Source: Armatimonadetes bacterium Uphvl-Ar2
Lineage (GTDB): Bacteria > Armatimonadota > Fimbriimonadia > Fimbriimonadales > Fimbriimonadaceae
Assembly (NCBI GenBank): GCA_002162095.1
Contig: CP021424.1
Span: 1,178,001 to 1,242,000, forward strand
Reading direction: 5' to 3'
DNA: 64,000 nt
The notes beneath the pieces are model-generated. The model searched no databases, had not been told where the DNA came from, and was given only the letters and a program-made list of their open reading frames with translations. Position numbers and translations under genes: made by a program. Positions within the stretch are counted from its first letter, which is position 1, and every line of letters begins with the position of its first letter. Positions 51,684 to 61,305 of this stretch are shown piece after piece.

Positions 51684-52085
51684 TTAGCGCTTAACGAACT
51701 GGAAGCCGCGGCGAGCCTTCTTGCGGCCGTACTTCTTGCGTTCCTTAATGCGGGCATCTCGGGTGAGATAGCCTTCGCGCTTCAGCGGCGGGCGGAGTTC
51801 CGTATCATATTCGATGAGCGCGCGCGCCACACCGAGCTTGACGGCCCCGGCTTGACCACTTAGTCCGCCACCCTTGACCTTGGCGACCACGTTGAAGCGG
51901 CCTTCCATGTCCAGAGCGGTCAGCGGGCTGCGGGCCAGGATTTCAAGCACCGGACGACCGAAGTACTCCTTGTAGTCGCGGCCGTTGACCGTGATCAGGC
52001 CTTCACCCGGCGTGATCCAGACGCGGGCGATGGCGCACTTGCGTCGGCCCGTGCCGTAGTTTCGATCCGAAGTTTTCGTAGCCAT
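51684..52085 (-). CDS. rpsI: 30S ribosomal protein S9
   Basis: The 133-aa S9 has its C-terminal tail ending [14 protein letters not shown]9's last residues reach the P-site tRNA. The body has [25 protein letters not shown] and [19 protein letters not shown]. It follows rplM by 3 nt, the usual L13-S9 pair, and is the last gene of the block. Confidence 0.97.
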   Translation of the reverse strand: MATKTSDRNYGTGRRKCAIARVWITPGEGLITVNGRDYKEYFGRPVLEILARSPLTALDMEGRFNVVAKVKGGGLSGQAGAVKLGVARALIEYDTELRPPLKREGYLTRDARIKERKKYGRKKARRGFQFVKR

Positions 52086-52088
52086 GTC

Positions 52089-52523
52089 TTACTTGGTCAC
52101 CTTGAGCGGAGTCGGGTTTTGGGCTTCGTGCGGGTGCTCGGAGCCAGCGTAAACTTTGAGCTTCTTGATGGTGGCGCGGCCCAGGCGGTGCTTGGGCAGC
52201 ATCCCCCACACGACCTTTTCGATCATGCGAGCCGGGGTGCGCTCCATCATGTCGCCACGGCTGATGTTGCGGATCCCGCCGGGATACATCGTGTGCCAGT
52301 AGATCAGTTCTTCTTCCTTGCGACCGGTCCACACCGCCTTATCGGCGTTGATCACGATCACAAAGTCACCACAGTCCATGTGGTAGGTAAAGGTGGGTTT
52401 GTGCTTCCCGCGGATCACCTGGGCGACCTGCGCGGCAAGACGCCCGACCGGAACGCCCGTAGCATCCACAATGTGCCACTTGCGCTCGATCGTGCTGGGC
52501 TTGGCCACATACGTTCGATTCAT
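52089..52523 (-). CDS. rplM: 50S ribosomal protein L13
   Basis: The 144-aa L13 is identified by WHIVDATGVPVGRLAAQVA, the GDFVIVINADK segment, and RMIEKVVWGMLPK. Its ATG overlaps the truA stop (ATGA), so it is translated with truA. Confidence 0.97.
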   Translation of the reverse strand: MNRTYVAKPSTIERKWHIVDATGVPVGRLAAQVAQVIRGKHKPTFTYHMDCGDFVIVINADKAVWTGRKEEELIYWHTMYPGGIRNISRGDMMERTPARMIEKVVWGMLPKHRLGRATIKKLKVYAGSEHPHEAQNPTPLKVTK

Positions 52524-53344
52524 TCGTCTTGTCCTTGTTCTTTTTGTCGGTGGGCTTCACTTCCTGGCCCCACTTGGGGTCGGGGGTGTCGCCCGTATTC
52601 AACTCGTATTAGTGTGAGGCCCGCCGCCGGGAGGACGGTCGGCCACACAATTCTTTCTTTCCGCTTGGTTTGCAAGAGTTCAGGGATGGACTCGGGGGTC
52701 CGGGCTCCGCGCCCCACTTCCCAGAGCGCGCCGGCGATGCGTCGCATCATTCCTCTCACAAAGGCCGTGCCAACCACGTCCAGCCGGATTTCATCCCGGA
52801 CTTGCGTCATCTCTACGGAGTAGAGCGTGCGCACCCGGTTGGTTTGGCGGGGGACCGATTGGCTACTAAAAGCGAGGAAATCGTGGGTGCCGACAAAATG
52901 CGCGGCGGCGGCTTGCATGCGGTCGAAGTCCAGAGCCCCGGGGCTCCAGTAGGCGTATCGCGCGCGGTGCGGATCGCGGACTCCGGTCATGATTCGGTAC
53001 TGGTAATGCCGATGCTTCGCCCAGAAGCGGCTATGAAAGTCATCGGCCACCTGGGTCGCCTTCAGCACCACTACGTCAGTCGGCAGCGCTTTGGTCATCA
53101 CGCGCGGCCATTTCTCAATGGGCATCGCGGTGGCGGTGTCAAAGTGGCAAACCTGCCCTTTGGCGTGCGCGCCGGCGTCCGTGCGGCTGGCGCCCCACAG
53201 TTGGTTTTCCTCGCCAGTGACCTGGCGTACAGCGGATGTCAATATGCCGTGGACGGTGCGTTCTCCGTCCTGTGAGGCCCATCCTCGAAAGTCTGAGCCA
53301 TCGTACGCAACGACGAATTTGATGCGGTGAACTTTAGTCGACAA
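52520..53344 (-). CDS. truA: tRNA pseudouridine(38-40) synthase
   Basis: This 274-aa enzyme isomerises U38-U40 in tRNA anticodon arms. It has YDGSDFRGWASQ near the N-terminus, the catalytic-Asp motif GASRTDAGAHA, and AFVRGMMRRIAG. The start is uncertain: TTG at 53344 (reading STKVHRIKFVVAYDG) overlaps the rplQ stop by 11 nt and gives the usual short N-terminus; the frame is open further up but only as antisense-like extension. Position between rplQ and rplM is common. Confidence 0.9.
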   Translation of the reverse strand: MSTKVHRIKFVVAYDGSDFRGWASQDGERTVHGILTSAVRQVTGEENQLWGASRTDAGAHAKGQVCHFDTATAMPIEKWPRVMTKALPTDVVVLKATQVADDFHSRFWAKHRHYQYRIMTGVRDPHRARYAYWSPGALDFDRMQAAAAHFVGTHDFLAFSSQSVPRQTNRVRTLYSVEMTQVRDEIRLDVVGTAFVRGMMRRIAGALWEVGRGARTPESIPELLQTKRKERIVWPTVLPAAGLTLIRVEYGRHPRPQVGPGSEAHRQKEQGQDE

Positions 53345-53783
53345 GCTCGACGACGGCGGTTTCCGCCGCATCACCACGTCGCACCCCGGTTCGCACCACA
53401 CGGGTGTAGCCACCCTTGCGGTCACGGAAACGCGGCGCCACGTTGTCAAACAGGTGCTGCACCAGGTCTTCACCGTTGATGAGGCTGCGTTCCTTCAGGA
53501 TCGTCATCTTCTCAGTGTCGGTCTTCCCGGCCAGGATGTTCTTGTTGTAGTTGGTGCTGCCGCTGTGGCCCACCAGAACCCGTCGGGCCATGCGGCGCGA
53601 CGCGAGGGTATCGGCCTTGCCCAGCGTGATCATGCGATCCGCCAGACGGCGCAGTTCCTTGGCGCGGCCCAGGGTGGTGTGCACATATCCGTGGCGGATG
53701 AGCTGGCGCACCAGGTTATTGAGAAGGGCTCGGCGCTGGTCGCTGGGTAATCCAAGCTTTCGTCGGTCAACTTTATGTCGCAT
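53334..53783 (-). CDS. rplQ: 50S ribosomal protein L17
   Basis: The 149-aa L17 begins MRHKVDRRKLGLPSDQRRAL and has LVRQLIRHGYVHTTLGRAKE. It ends with a short extension past GGYTRVVRTGVRRGDAAE. It follows rpoA by 9 nt, as usual. Confidence 0.97.
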   Translation of the reverse strand: MRHKVDRRKLGLPSDQRRALLNNLVRQLIRHGYVHTTLGRAKELRRLADRMITLGKADTLASRRMARRVLVGHSGSTNYNKNILAGKTDTEKMTILKERSLINGEDLVQHLFDNVAPRFRDRKGGYTRVVRTGVRRGDAAETAVVELVD

Positions 53784-53792
53784 GTTCGTTCC

Positions 53793-54779
53793 TTACAGAT
53801 CGTCGTCGTCGTCGTCCAACAGGTCAATGGAGGCAAAGGAGCCGCGAGCCGGCTTCAAATCCACTCCGTGCTGACTGAGGCGCTCTCGTACTTCGTTCAG
53901 CGACTTCTTCCCGAAGCCGCGAATGCTGGTGAGTTCGCCTTCATTGCTGATCGCGAGTTGCCGCAGAGTCATGATGCCTGCGCGGCGGAGACAGTTAAAA
54001 GTGCGTTGGCTGAAGTCCAGATCATCGATGCTCATATCGGGCACGTTGATCAGTTCATCTTCCTGGGCGTCGTTGTCGACTTCCGGCCGACCCAGGCCGA
54101 CGCGGCCCAGTTCGAAGAACATACGGAAATACTTGTCCAGGATGTGGGCGGCCTGCGTAAGGGCGTCGTTCGGCGCCACGCTGCCGTTGGTCCACACTTC
54201 GAGCACCAAGCGCTCGTAGTCCGTGCGGTTGCCCACGCGGGTGGATTCCACGATGTAGTTGGCCTTGGTCACCGGGGTGTACTGGCTGCCCATCGGGATC
54301 AGGCCAATCACGCCGCGGTACTTCTCTTGGGCCGTGGGGAGCACGTAGCCCACGCCCGTCTCAACAAAGAACTCGGCGGTGAAGCGCTCATTCTCATCGC
54401 TGAGGGTGAGGAGGCAGTACTCGGGGTTGCGGATCTCGACCCCTTCGGGGCAAACGAGGTCGGCACCGGTCACGCGGCCCGGACCCTGCACGTCCACCTT
54501 CAGCACGAGTTCATCGTCTTCGTGGTCCGGGTCAACGGCAATGGCCAGTTCGCGCAAGTTCAGGATCAGTTCGGTGACGTCTTCCTTCGCTCCGGGGATC
54601 GTCCCAAACTCGTGGAAAACCCGATCGATCTTGATGGCAGCCACGGCCGCCCCCGGGATGGAGCTAAGCAGCACCCGGCGCAGCGCGTTGCCGATCGTTT
54701 GGCCGTAACCGCGTTCTAGCGGCTCCAGCACAAAGCGAGCGTAGTTTTCGGTGGTATCGAGAACTTGAATGTGAGGCAT
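53793..54779 (-). CDS. rpoA: DNA-directed RNA polymerase subunit alpha
   Basis: This 328-aa subunit has the N-terminal assembly domain (PLERGYGQTIGNALRRVLLSS near residues 18-38) and the C-terminal promoter/activator-contact domain with CLRRAGIMTLRQL and IRGFGKKSLNEVRERL. It ends in a run of Asp (DDDDDDL). ATG at 54779 gives the normal start. It lies after rpsK; rpsD, often between them, is absent. Confidence 0.98.
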   Translation of the reverse strand: MPHIQVLDTTENYARFVLEPLERGYGQTIGNALRRVLLSSIPGAAVAAIKIDRVFHEFGTIPGAKEDVTELILNLRELAIAVDPDHEDDELVLKVDVQGPGRVTGADLVCPEGVEIRNPEYCLLTLSDENERFTAEFFVETGVGYVLPTAQEKYRGVIGLIPMGSQYTPVTKANYIVESTRVGNRTDYERLVLEVWTNGSVAPNDALTQAAHILDKYFRMFFELGRVGLGRPEVDNDAQEDELINVPDMSIDDLDFSQRTFNCLRRAGIMTLRQLAISNEGELTSIRGFGKKSLNEVRERLSQHGVDLKPARGSFASIDLLDDDDDDL

Positions 54780-54804
54780 GAGATTCGAGGAGAGGTGAGA
54801 GGGC

Positions 54805-55197
54805 TTAGACGCGGCGCTTCTTGGGCGGGCGGCAACCGTTGTGCGGCAGCGGCGTGATGTCGCGGATCGTCTTGACTTCCAAGCCGTTCGCATTCAGGCT
54901 GCGGATGGCCGTTTCGCGACCGCTACCCGGGCCGGAGATGTAGACATCGACCGAAGCCATGCCGTGCTCCTTGGCCTTCTTGCAGCAGCTTTCGGCGCTG
55001 AGCTGAGCGGCAAACGGGGTGCCCTTGCGGCTACCCTTGAAGCCCACGTGGCCGGCACTGGCCCAGCAAAGCACGTTGCCCTGCGGATCGGTGATGGACA
55101 CGATGGTGTTGTTGAAAGTGGCGTGAACGTAGGCTCGGCCGTGGGCGACCTGACGTCGCTCCTTCTGCTTGCCTCGGGTTGTGGTCTTGCGTGCCAT
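54805..55197 (-). CDS. rpsK: 30S ribosomal protein S11
   Basis: The 130-aa S11 is identified by [36 protein letters not shown] and the C-terminal [20 protein letters not shown]. The N-terminus is Lys/Arg/Thr-rich. Confidence 0.98.
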   Translation of the reverse strand: MARKTTTRGKQKERRQVAHGRAYVHATFNNTIVSITDPQGNVLCWASAGHVGFKGSRKGTPFAAQLSAESCCKKAKEHGMASVDVYISGPGSGRETAIRSLNANGLEVKTIRDITPLPHNGCRPPKKRRV

Positions 55198-55206
55198 GGT
55201 TCGTCC

Positions 55207-55584
55207 TTACTTCTTGGCCTTCTTCTTGCCGGCAACGGTCTTGGCCTTACCCTTGCGGGTGCGGGCGTTGCGGCGAGTGTTCTGACCGCGCGTCGGCAAG
55301 CCGCGGCGATGGCGCAGGCCACGGTAGCTACCGATTTCGATCAGTCGTCGAATGTTCGAGAAGATTTCGCGGCGCAGGTCCCCTTCCACCTGGTAGTTGT
55401 CGTCCAGGGTTTGACGGATGGCACCAATCTGGTCATCCGAAAGGTCGCGAACCTTGGTCCGAGGGTCGATACCGGTCTTTTCCAAGATCTCGGTCGCCAC
55501 CTTCGGGCCAACGCCAAAAATGCTCTGAATGCTGTAATAAACAGCCTTGTCTCGCGGGAGGTCTACACCAGCAATACGCGCCAT
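55207..55584 (-). CDS. rpsM: 30S ribosomal protein S13
   Basis: The 125-aa S13 starts [20 protein letters not shown] and has [27 protein letters not shown] before a basic tail. It lies 27 nt after rpmJ. Confidence 0.98.
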   Translation of the reverse strand: MARIAGVDLPRDKAVYYSIQSIFGVGPKVATEILEKTGIDPRTKVRDLSDDQIGAIRQTLDDNYQVEGDLRREIFSNIRRLIEIGSYRGLRHRRGLPTRGQNTRRNARTRKGKAKTVAGKKKAKK

Positions 55585-55611
55585 CTTTCTCTAATTCCTT
55601 GGTTTCTTCCT

Positions 55612-55725
55612 TTAGCCTTGTCGTTGCTTGTGCTTGGGGTTTTCGCAGATCACCCGGACGACACCCGCCCGCTTGATCACCTTGCACTTTTCGCAAATTT
55701 TCTTTACACTTGCTCGAACTTTCAT
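55612..55725 (-). CDS. rpmJ: 50S ribosomal protein L36
   Basis: The 37-aa L36 has its four zinc ligands in CEKC and CENPKH, so it is the zinc-binding (C+) form. The ATG at 55725 follows AGGTGAGCG; the open frame extends upstream but is not coding. It is the first gene after a 239-bp gap that contains a promoter-like box. Confidence 0.95.
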   Translation of the reverse strand: MKVRASVKKICEKCKVIKRAGVVRVICENPKHKQRQG

Positions 55726-55808
55726 CGCGCTCACCTTGACCTGTTTTGCTAGGCCGGGCGACTTTTTAATAGCGTCCCACGTCCTGAAAGGCGCGCGAGG
55801 CTCTATCA

Positions 55809-55845
55809 CGTTCGCATTTGCCTCACTTGGAAGCTAACGCGAACG
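55809..55845 (-). repeat. Inverted repeat in the rpmJ leader
   Basis: CGTTCGC (55809-55815) and GCGAACG (55839-55845) pair across 23 nt, just downstream of a GGTATAGT box read on the minus strand. It lies in the leader of the rpmJ-rpsM-rpsK-rpoA run and could be a regulatory hairpin. Evidence is the repeat itself only. Confidence 0.35.
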
Positions 55846-55848
55846 CAA

Positions 55849-55856
55849 ACTATACC
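55849..55856 (-). promoter_or_regulatory. putative -10 element GGTATAGT for the rpmJ-rpoA-rpsI run
   Basis: In the 239-bp gap between infA and rpmJ, GGTATAGT (minus strand) would start a leader of about 115 nt. It fits the GGTATNNT pattern and splits the ribosomal block into two transcription units. Confidence 0.45.
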
Positions 55857-55964
55857 GGTCGTCGGGCCTCTATCTCTAGGGCTTCGGCGACAAAGCGGGG
55901 CCATCGGCCCGGTCAAGTCCGCACATTCTTTGCGGCAACGTCCCCCCAGCGGCGGGACCCTACG

Positions 55965-56234
55965 TCAGTCGTTGTAGCGGAAAACGATCCGACCCCGTTC
56001 CGGGTCGTAAGGCGTGATTTCAACTTTCACACGGTCGCCTTCCATCAATCGGATCCAGTGGCGCCGCATCTTGCCGCTAATCGTGCACAGAATTTCGCTC
56101 TCCGTCTCCAGCAGCATCACTTTGAACTGGGTATTCGGGAGATTCTCCACGATCTTGGCGTCAAGGGTAATGACGGACTCCTTGTTGGGGTCCGTTTTCT
56201 CCTTGTAGGTAAAGGGGCGGCGTCGTCGGGCCAT
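55965..56234 (-). CDS. infA: Translation initiation factor IF-1
   Basis: This 89-aa protein has the S1-like OB fold: VITLDAKIVENLPNTQFKV, GKMRRHWIRLMEGDRVKVE and DPERGRIVFRY. Typical IF-1 is about 72 aa; here about 15 extra, basic residues (MARRRRPFTYKEKTD) precede the fold. IF-1 binds the A site of the 30S during initiation. It lies 3 nt after the map stop. Confidence 0.95.
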   Translation of the reverse strand: MARRRRPFTYKEKTDPNKESVITLDAKIVENLPNTQFKVMLLETESEILCTISGKMRRHWIRLMEGDRVKVEITPYDPERGRIVFRYND

Positions 56235-56237
56235 AGC

Positions 56238-57002
56238 TTATAGAGGGTTGGCTTCGTCCGCCGTCAACAGCACCGGACCGTCCGGCGTGATGGCGACAGT
56301 GTGTTCGAAGTGTGCGGAGAGTGTACCGTCCTTCGTCACGAGCGTCCAGTCATCCGGTAAGGTCACCACTTCGGGGCGGCCGGCATTCACCATCGGCTCA
56401 ATGCAGATCGTCATGCCGTTGCGCAGGCGTTCTCCACGCCCGGCGCGGCCGAAGTTGGGCACGCTGGGTTCTTCGTGCAGCTTCTTGCCGATGCCGTGAC
56501 CGACCAGGTCCGTTACGATGCTGTAGCCGGCGCCTTCGACGTACTTCTGAATCTTCTGGCTAATGTCGCCCACCCGGTTGCCCTCGCGAGCTTGGGCAAT
56601 GCCTTGGAACAGCGACTCCCGCGTGATGTTGAGCAGGCGCTGCGCCTCGCGGCTGATCTCGCCCACCGGGAAGGTCCACGCACTATCCGTGTGGAACCCC
56701 TTGTAAAACACGCCAAAGTCCAGGCCAATGATGTCGCCTTCTTGCAGGGTGCGGTCATCGGGAATGCCATGCACCACCGCCTCATTTACGCTGATGCACG
56801 CGGCGGCGGGGAAGCCCCGGTAGCCCAAGAAGCTGGGCTCCGCGCCGTGCGCACGGATGGTCTTGAGGGCGAGCTCATCTAGCTCACGTGGGGTGGTGTG
56901 GCCCGGGCGGATGGCCGAGCTGACCTCGCGCATGGTGGCGGCCAGAATCCGACCCCCCTCGCGCATGATGTCCAGCTCGCTCTTGGTCTTGATCGTAATC
57001 AC
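56238..57002 (-). CDS. map: Methionine aminopeptidase, type I
   Basis: This 254-aa enzyme removes N-terminal Met. Metal and catalytic residues are visible: His in VVHGIP (about 77-82), Asp pair in GLDFGVFYKGFHTDSAW (about 93-109), His in VGHGIGKKLHEEP (about 166-178), and Glu in ICIEPM and HFEHTV. Its ATG overlaps the adk stop. Confidence 0.97.
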   Translation of the reverse strand: MITIKTKSELDIMREGGRILAATMREVSSAIRPGHTTPRELDELALKTIRAHGAEPSFLGYRGFPAAACISVNEAVVHGIPDDRTLQEGDIIGLDFGVFYKGFHTDSAWTFPVGEISREAQRLLNITRESLFQGIAQAREGNRVGDISQKIQKYVEGAGYSIVTDLVGHGIGKKLHEEPSVPNFGRAGRGERLRNGMTICIEPMVNAGRPEVVTLPDDWTLVTKDGTLSAHFEHTVAITPDGPVLLTADEANPL

Positions 57003-57649
57003 GAGAGTCCCTCCACAATTTCCCGGTAGACCTCTTCGGCCTCATGGGTGGCATCCACATGCCGCAACGTGCCGCGTTCCTCGTAGAACTCCACCAGCGG
57101 CGAGGTCTGCTCGTTGAACACCACCAAGCGCTGCCGAATGGTGTCCGGCTGGTCGTCCGCGCGCACAAACAGCGGGCTGTTGCACACATCGCACAGGCCA
57201 TCCCGCTTGGGCGGCTTGTTGGTGCGATGATAGAGGGCGCCGCACTTGGTACAACCCATCCGGCCGCTAAGACGGCGAATGAGCACGTCCTCGGAGACTT
57301 CGAGCGAGATCACCCGCTGGATCGGCATTTCCGCCTGGGCGAGTTCGAGTTCCAGCGCTTCGGCCTGCCGAATGGTGCGCGGGAAGCCGTCCAGGACGAA
57401 CCCCTTTTTGCGGGCTTCATCCGAGCGGATCCGCTTCAGCATCATCTGAATGGTGACCCCGTTGGGCACCAGCTCGCCGCGATCAATGTAACTTTTGGCG
57501 AGTTGACCGAGGTCAGTTTCGGCCTCAATCTCCGCGCGGAAAATAACCCCACTGCTTAAAGTGCGGACACCCAAGCGCTCTTCGATGAGAGCGGCTTGGG
57601 TGCCTTTGCCAACGCCCGGGGGGCCGATCAAAATCAATCGGATCGGCAA
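56999..57649 (-). CDS. adk: Adenylate kinase
   Basis: This 216-aa long-type adenylate kinase makes 2 ADP from ATP plus AMP. It has the P-loop GPPGVGKGTQA (about 9-19), DGFPRTIRQAEAL and a zinc-binding lid with CTKC and CDVC (about 130-155). It lies 6 nt after secY, the common order. Confidence 0.97.
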   Translation of the reverse strand: MPIRLILIGPPGVGKGTQAALIEERLGVRTLSSGVIFRAEIEAETDLGQLAKSYIDRGELVPNGVTIQMMLKRIRSDEARKKGFVLDGFPRTIRQAEALELELAQAEMPIQRVISLEVSEDVLIRRLSGRMGCTKCGALYHRTNKPPKRDGLCDVCNSPLFVRADDQPDTIRQRLVVFNEQTSPLVEFYEERGTLRHVDATHEAEEVYREIVEGLS

Positions 57650-57655
57650 GCCGGG

Positions 57656-59008
57656 TTAGCCTCCGCCGTATTGCTTGGTGATCAGGTTGGCTTCAATCTG
57701 GCGCATGGTTTCCAGCGCCACGCTCACCATGATGAGAAGCGAGGTGCCCCCAATCATGCCAATGCTCGGGATATTCACGAACAACGGGAAGACGTACTGG
57801 CTCAGCGCGGCAATCGAGAGGAACAGAGCCCCCACAAAGGTCACGCGCGTAATGACGCCGTTGAGGAAGTCCTTGGTCTGCTTGCCCGGACGAATACCCG
57901 GCACGTACGAGCCAGCTCGCTTGAGGTTGTTGGCGATGTCCTCCACGTTGTAGATCATGGCGTTCCACACAAAGGTGAAGCCGAAGATCAACAGCATGTA
58001 GAACAGCGCGCCGACGTAGCCTTGCCAGCGGCTGAAGTCCGGCGCCATGAAGGCCCCGATGTTGCCGAGGGCATCGTGCATCGACGAGCCGGCCGGGAAC
58101 ATCTGCTGGAACTGGTACGGCATGTAGATCAGCGCCACCGCGAAGATGACCGGGATCACGCCCGCCATGTTCACTGAGATCGGCAGGTAGCTCGTGCCGC
58201 CACCCTTGGCCTGCGTGCCAAAGTTCCGCCGCATGTGCTGCACCGGGATGCGCCGCTGCGCCGTGGTGAAAAGCACTACGAAGTACGTCACCGCCAGGAA
58301 CAGAGCCGCCACGATGACCAATTGCCACCACTGCACCAGCACGCCGTAGTTGCGCTGGATTTGCTCCACCAGGCTCGGCATGGAGATGATAATCCCCGCG
58401 AAAATGAGCAAGGAAACCCCGTTGCCAATGCCTTTTTCGCTCGCTTGCTCACCAAGCCACAGCAACAAGAACGAACCGGCAGTCCAGAAGACGGCCACCG
58501 TCACGTACTGCTGAGCAGTCGGCGTGATGGCCAGGGGCCGCGCAATAAGCTGGAAGATCCCGACCGACTGGAACACGCCCAGAATCAAGGCCAGGGCGCG
58601 CGTGCGGCGGTTCTGCTGCTTGCGGGCGTATTCGCCTCCTTCTTGGAGCTCCATCTTCCACGCCGGGTTGGCGTAGGTAAGGACTTGCAGGATAATGCTG
58701 GCCGAAATGTAAGGGCCAAGGCCGAGCGCCAAAATGGACAGCCGCTTGAATGCACCGCCCCCAATCTGGTTCATCAGGCCGAGGAACGAGTTATCGTTCA
58801 CCAGCTTTTCCAACATGGCCGGTTGAACGCCCGGAATGGGCACGACCACGTGGATGCAGAGTGCGTAAACCGCAAAGATGATGAGGACGAAGGTGATTCG
58901 TCCTCTTAGTTCCTCATCGGCCCAAGCGAGCCGAAGGGTTTCCGTGAGTGAACGTTGCGGGGCGCCGGGCGCGCCCATTGGCCCCCCAACCGCGCCCCCC
59001 AAGCTCAC
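57656..59008 (-). CDS. secY: Preprotein translocase subunit SecY
   Basis: This 450-aa protein has ten membrane helices and forms the protein-conducting channel of the Sec system. Typical segments include PIPGVQP after the first helix, [29 protein letters not shown], and the C-terminal [21 protein letters not shown]. An Ala/Gly/Pro-rich N-terminal leader of about 17 residues is unusual. Its ATG overlaps the rplO stop. Confidence 0.98.
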   Translation of the reverse strand: MSLGGAVGGPMGAPGAPQRSLTETLRLAWADEELRGRITFVLIIFAVYALCIHVVVPIPGVQPAMLEKLVNDNSFLGLMNQIGGGAFKRLSILALGLGPYISASIILQVLTYANPAWKMELQEGGEYARKQQNRRTRALALILGVFQSVGIFQLIARPLAITPTAQQYVTVAVFWTAGSFLLLWLGEQASEKGIGNGVSLLIFAGIIISMPSLVEQIQRNYGVLVQWWQLVIVAALFLAVTYFVVLFTTAQRRIPVQHMRRNFGTQAKGGGTSYLPISVNMAGVIPVIFAVALIYMPYQFQQMFPAGSSMHDALGNIGAFMAPDFSRWQGYVGALFYMLLIFGFTFVWNAMIYNVEDIANNLKRAGSYVPGIRPGKQTKDFLNGVITRVTFVGALFLSIAALSQYVFPLFVNIPSIGMIGGTSLLIMVSVALETMRQIEANLITKQYGGG

Positions 59009-59442
59009 AGAGTGACCGCCTCGCCGCCCGCGGCTTCAATCGCGGCCTTGGCCGTGGCGCTGAACTTGTGCGCGTTGACCTTGAGCTTCTTGCTCAGAGT
59101 GCCAAAGCCCAGGATCTTCACGCCGTCCATCATGCCTCCAATCACACCCTTGGCCATCAGGGCCTCGGCGGTGACTTCAGCACCCTTATCGAAGTGCTTC
59201 TCGAGGTCATCAAGATTGACAACCGCGTACTCCTTGTGGTTGACGTTGCGGAAGCCCTTCTTTACCGGAAGTCGGCGGTGGATCGGAGTCTGACCACCTT
59301 CAAACCAGGGACTGATTTGTCGGCGAGCCTTCTGACCCTTGGTGCCACGCGTGCAGGTCTTGCCCATGCCGCTCCCGATGCCACGTCCAACGCGGCGTCG
59401 GCGCTTGGTGCTGCCCGGATTCGGGCTCATTTCGTGCAACAT
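59005..59442 (-). CDS. rplO: 50S ribosomal protein L15
   Basis: The 145-aa L15 has the Gly/Arg-rich N-terminus ([33 protein letters not shown]), [18 protein letters not shown], and [20 protein letters not shown] at the end. It directly follows rpmD. Confidence 0.97.
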   Translation of the reverse strand: MLHEMSPNPGSTKRRRRVGRGIGSGMGKTCTRGTKGQKARRQISPWFEGGQTPIHRRLPVKKGFRNVNHKEYAVVNLDDLEKHFDKGAEVTAEALMAKGVIGGMMDGVKILGFGTLSKKLKVNAHKFSATAKAAIEAAGGEAVTL

Positions 59443-59814
59443 TTACTTAGCTTCCTCCTCGGATTTCTTGGCGCGAGTGCGCTTCGGCTTGGCTTCCGCT
59501 TCGGCTTCGGCCGGAGCCGCTTCCTTCTTGGCGGGAGCCTTCTTGGCCGTTTCCTTCTTGGCGGCCGGCTTGGCTTCGGCCGCCGGGGCGGCGCCTTCCA
59601 GCTTGCCAAAGCGGCGGCGTCGGCGAACCTTGGTCACGCCTTCCACTTCTTCGACTTCCAGCAGGTGCTTGACCTGGTGGATCATGCCGCGAATCACCGG
59701 CGTGTCTTCTTGGTACACAAAGCGACCCGTCTTGTTCAGGCCCAGGGCCTTCACGGTGCGCAGGTTCTTCGGAACGGCACCAATGGTGCTCTTCTTCAGG
59801 GTGATCTTAAGCAT
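59443..59814 (-). CDS. rpmD: 50S ribosomal protein L30 with long basic/Ala-rich tail
   Basis: Residues 1-62 match L30 (MLKITLKKSTIGAVPKNLRTVKALGLNKTG, DTPVIRGMIHQVKHLLEVEEV). The remaining about 60 residues form a low-complexity tail rich in Ala, Lys and Glu (AAKKETAKKAPAKK and similar). Normal L30 is about 60 aa. The tail is probably disordered and may bind rRNA. The gene overlaps rpsE by 8 nt. Confidence 0.94.
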   Translation of the reverse strand: MLKITLKKSTIGAVPKNLRTVKALGLNKTGRFVYQEDTPVIRGMIHQVKHLLEVEEVEGVTKVRRRRRFGKLEGAAPAAEAKPAAKKETAKKAPAKKEAAPAEAEAEAKPKRTRAKKSEEEAK

Positions 59815-60382
59815 GGTCAGCCTCTTCCTTGCGGGCGCGCTCCAGCCAGGGCACCAATTCCTTAGAGTCCTTGCCTCGGCGCTGGGCGGCGGCTTCCGGC
59901 TTGGCCAGTTCCTTGAACGCCTTGACCGTGGCGTAGGCCACGTTCACGTTGTTCCGGCTGCCCAGACACTTCGCCAGCACGTCGTGCACACCCGCCGCTT
60001 CCAGACACTGGCGCACGGCGGAACCGGCCTTAACCCCGGTACCGGGCGCGGCCGGTCGCAGAACGACCGTCGAGCTGGAATAGTGAGCCTTGACTTCGTG
60101 CGGGATGGTGTTGCCGATCATTTCGATCTTGAACATGTCCTTGCGCGCCGCGTCTTCGGCCTTGCGTATGGCATCGGGGATGCTGCGGGCCTTTCCAAGC
60201 CCGAGCCCAATGCTGCCCTTGTTGTCGCCCACGACCACGAGGATCGACCAAGACATCGTCTTGCCGCCCTTGTTGGTCTTGGACACCTTGTTGGACCGAA
60301 CGACGCGAACGTCGAGTTGCGGCCCTTCGGCATTACGATTACTGGGGGCTCGACGCCCAACCAAACGAGGTCCACGTGCCAT
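59807..60382 (-). CDS. rpsE: 30S ribosomal protein S5
   Basis: The 191-aa S5 is identified by VRSNKVSKTNKGGKTMSWSILVVVGDNKGSIGLGLGKA, IPHEVKAHYSSSTVVLRPA, and GTGVKAGSAVRQCLEAAGVHDVLAKCLGS. The N-terminus has about 25 extra residues ahead of the conserved part. Confidence 0.97.
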   Translation of the reverse strand: MARGPRLVGRRAPSNRNAEGPQLDVRVVRSNKVSKTNKGGKTMSWSILVVVGDNKGSIGLGLGKARSIPDAIRKAEDAARKDMFKIEMIGNTIPHEVKAHYSSSTVVLRPAAPGTGVKAGSAVRQCLEAAGVHDVLAKCLGSRNNVNVAYATVKAFKELAKPEAAAQRRGKDSKELVPWLERARKEEADHA

Positions 60383-60385
60383 GGT

Positions 60386-60739
60386 TTAGAACTCCAAACC
60401 CGCGGCGCGGGCTCCTTCGGCAACCTTCGCAATGCGACCTTGATAGCGGAAGCCGCCACGGTCGAAAACGACCGCCTTGATTCCCGCCGCCTTGGCGCGC
60501 TCAGCAACCTTCTTGCCAACCGCCAGGGCGCCGTCTTGCGTGGTGCCTTTGTCGCTGCCCGTTTCCACACTGCCCGCGGCTGCGAGGGTGTTCCCGGTCG
60601 TATCGTCAATAATTTGCGCGTAGATGTGCTTGCTGCTGCGGAAAACGCAGAGGCGCGGCCGTTCGGCGGTGCCCGTTACCTTCTTCCGCACGCGGCCATG
60701 ACGTGCAACGCGCGAGTCGGATCTTGTGGTCTTCGCCAT
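60386..60739 (-). CDS. rplR: 50S ribosomal protein L18
   Basis: The 117-aa L18 has [31 protein letters not shown] and [20 protein letters not shown]. It binds 5S rRNA. The order L6-L18-S5-L30-L15 is standard. Confidence 0.97.
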   Translation of the reverse strand: MAKTTRSDSRVARHGRVRKKVTGTAERPRLCVFRSSKHIYAQIIDDTTGNTLAAAGSVETGSDKGTTQDGALAVGKKVAERAKAAGIKAVVFDRGGFRYQGRIAKVAEGARAAGLEF

Positions 60740-61293
60740 TACTTCGTCGCCCTCTTACCTTGTCGCAGCCGCACCACTTCGCCCTTGTAGCGCACGCCCT
60801 TGCCCTTGTACGGGTCCGGCTTGCGCGCCTTGCGAATGTCAGCGGCCATTTGGCCAACCTTGGCCTTGTCAATGCCCTTCACGATAATCGTGGTGACCTT
60901 CTTCTTGTCGTCCACGACCAGTTCGTATTCAATGCCGTCCGCCGGATCAATGTTCACCGGGTGGCTGTAGCCCAGGCTCAGCGTCAGGCCCTTGCCGGCC
61001 TGCGTTGCGCGGTAACCCACGCCGTGGATTTCCAGCGACTTGGCGTGACCTTCGCTCACCCCGGCCACCATGTTGGCGATGAGGGTGCGCGTGAGACCGT
61101 GCTGAGATCGGTTGAGGCGGTGGTTGTCCGGGCGGCTCACCGTCACGGTGTTGCCATCCACGGCCACGGTGATCGAGTCGGCCACCTTCTGATGAAGCTC
61201 GCCCTTCGGACCCTTGACCTTAACCACATTGTCCACGACTTCCACGGTGACGTTGCCCGGGAAGACGATCGGCTTAATTCCAATTCGTGACAT
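60739..61293 (-). CDS. rplF: 50S ribosomal protein L6
   Basis: The 184-aa L6 starts MSRIGIKPI and has [27 protein letters not shown], and the C-terminal [16 protein letters not shown]. Its stop overlaps the rplR start by one base. Confidence 0.98.
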   Translation of the reverse strand: MSRIGIKPIVFPGNVTVEVVDNVVKVKGPKGELHQKVADSITVAVDGNTVTVSRPDNHRLNRSQHGLTRTLIANMVAGVSEGHAKSLEIHGVGYRATQAGKGLTLSLGYSHPVNIDPADGIEYELVVDDKKKVTTIIVKGIDKAKVGQMAADIRKARKPDPYKGKGVRYKGEVVRLRQGKRATK

Positions 61294-61305
61294 GTGCGTG
61301 ACTCC

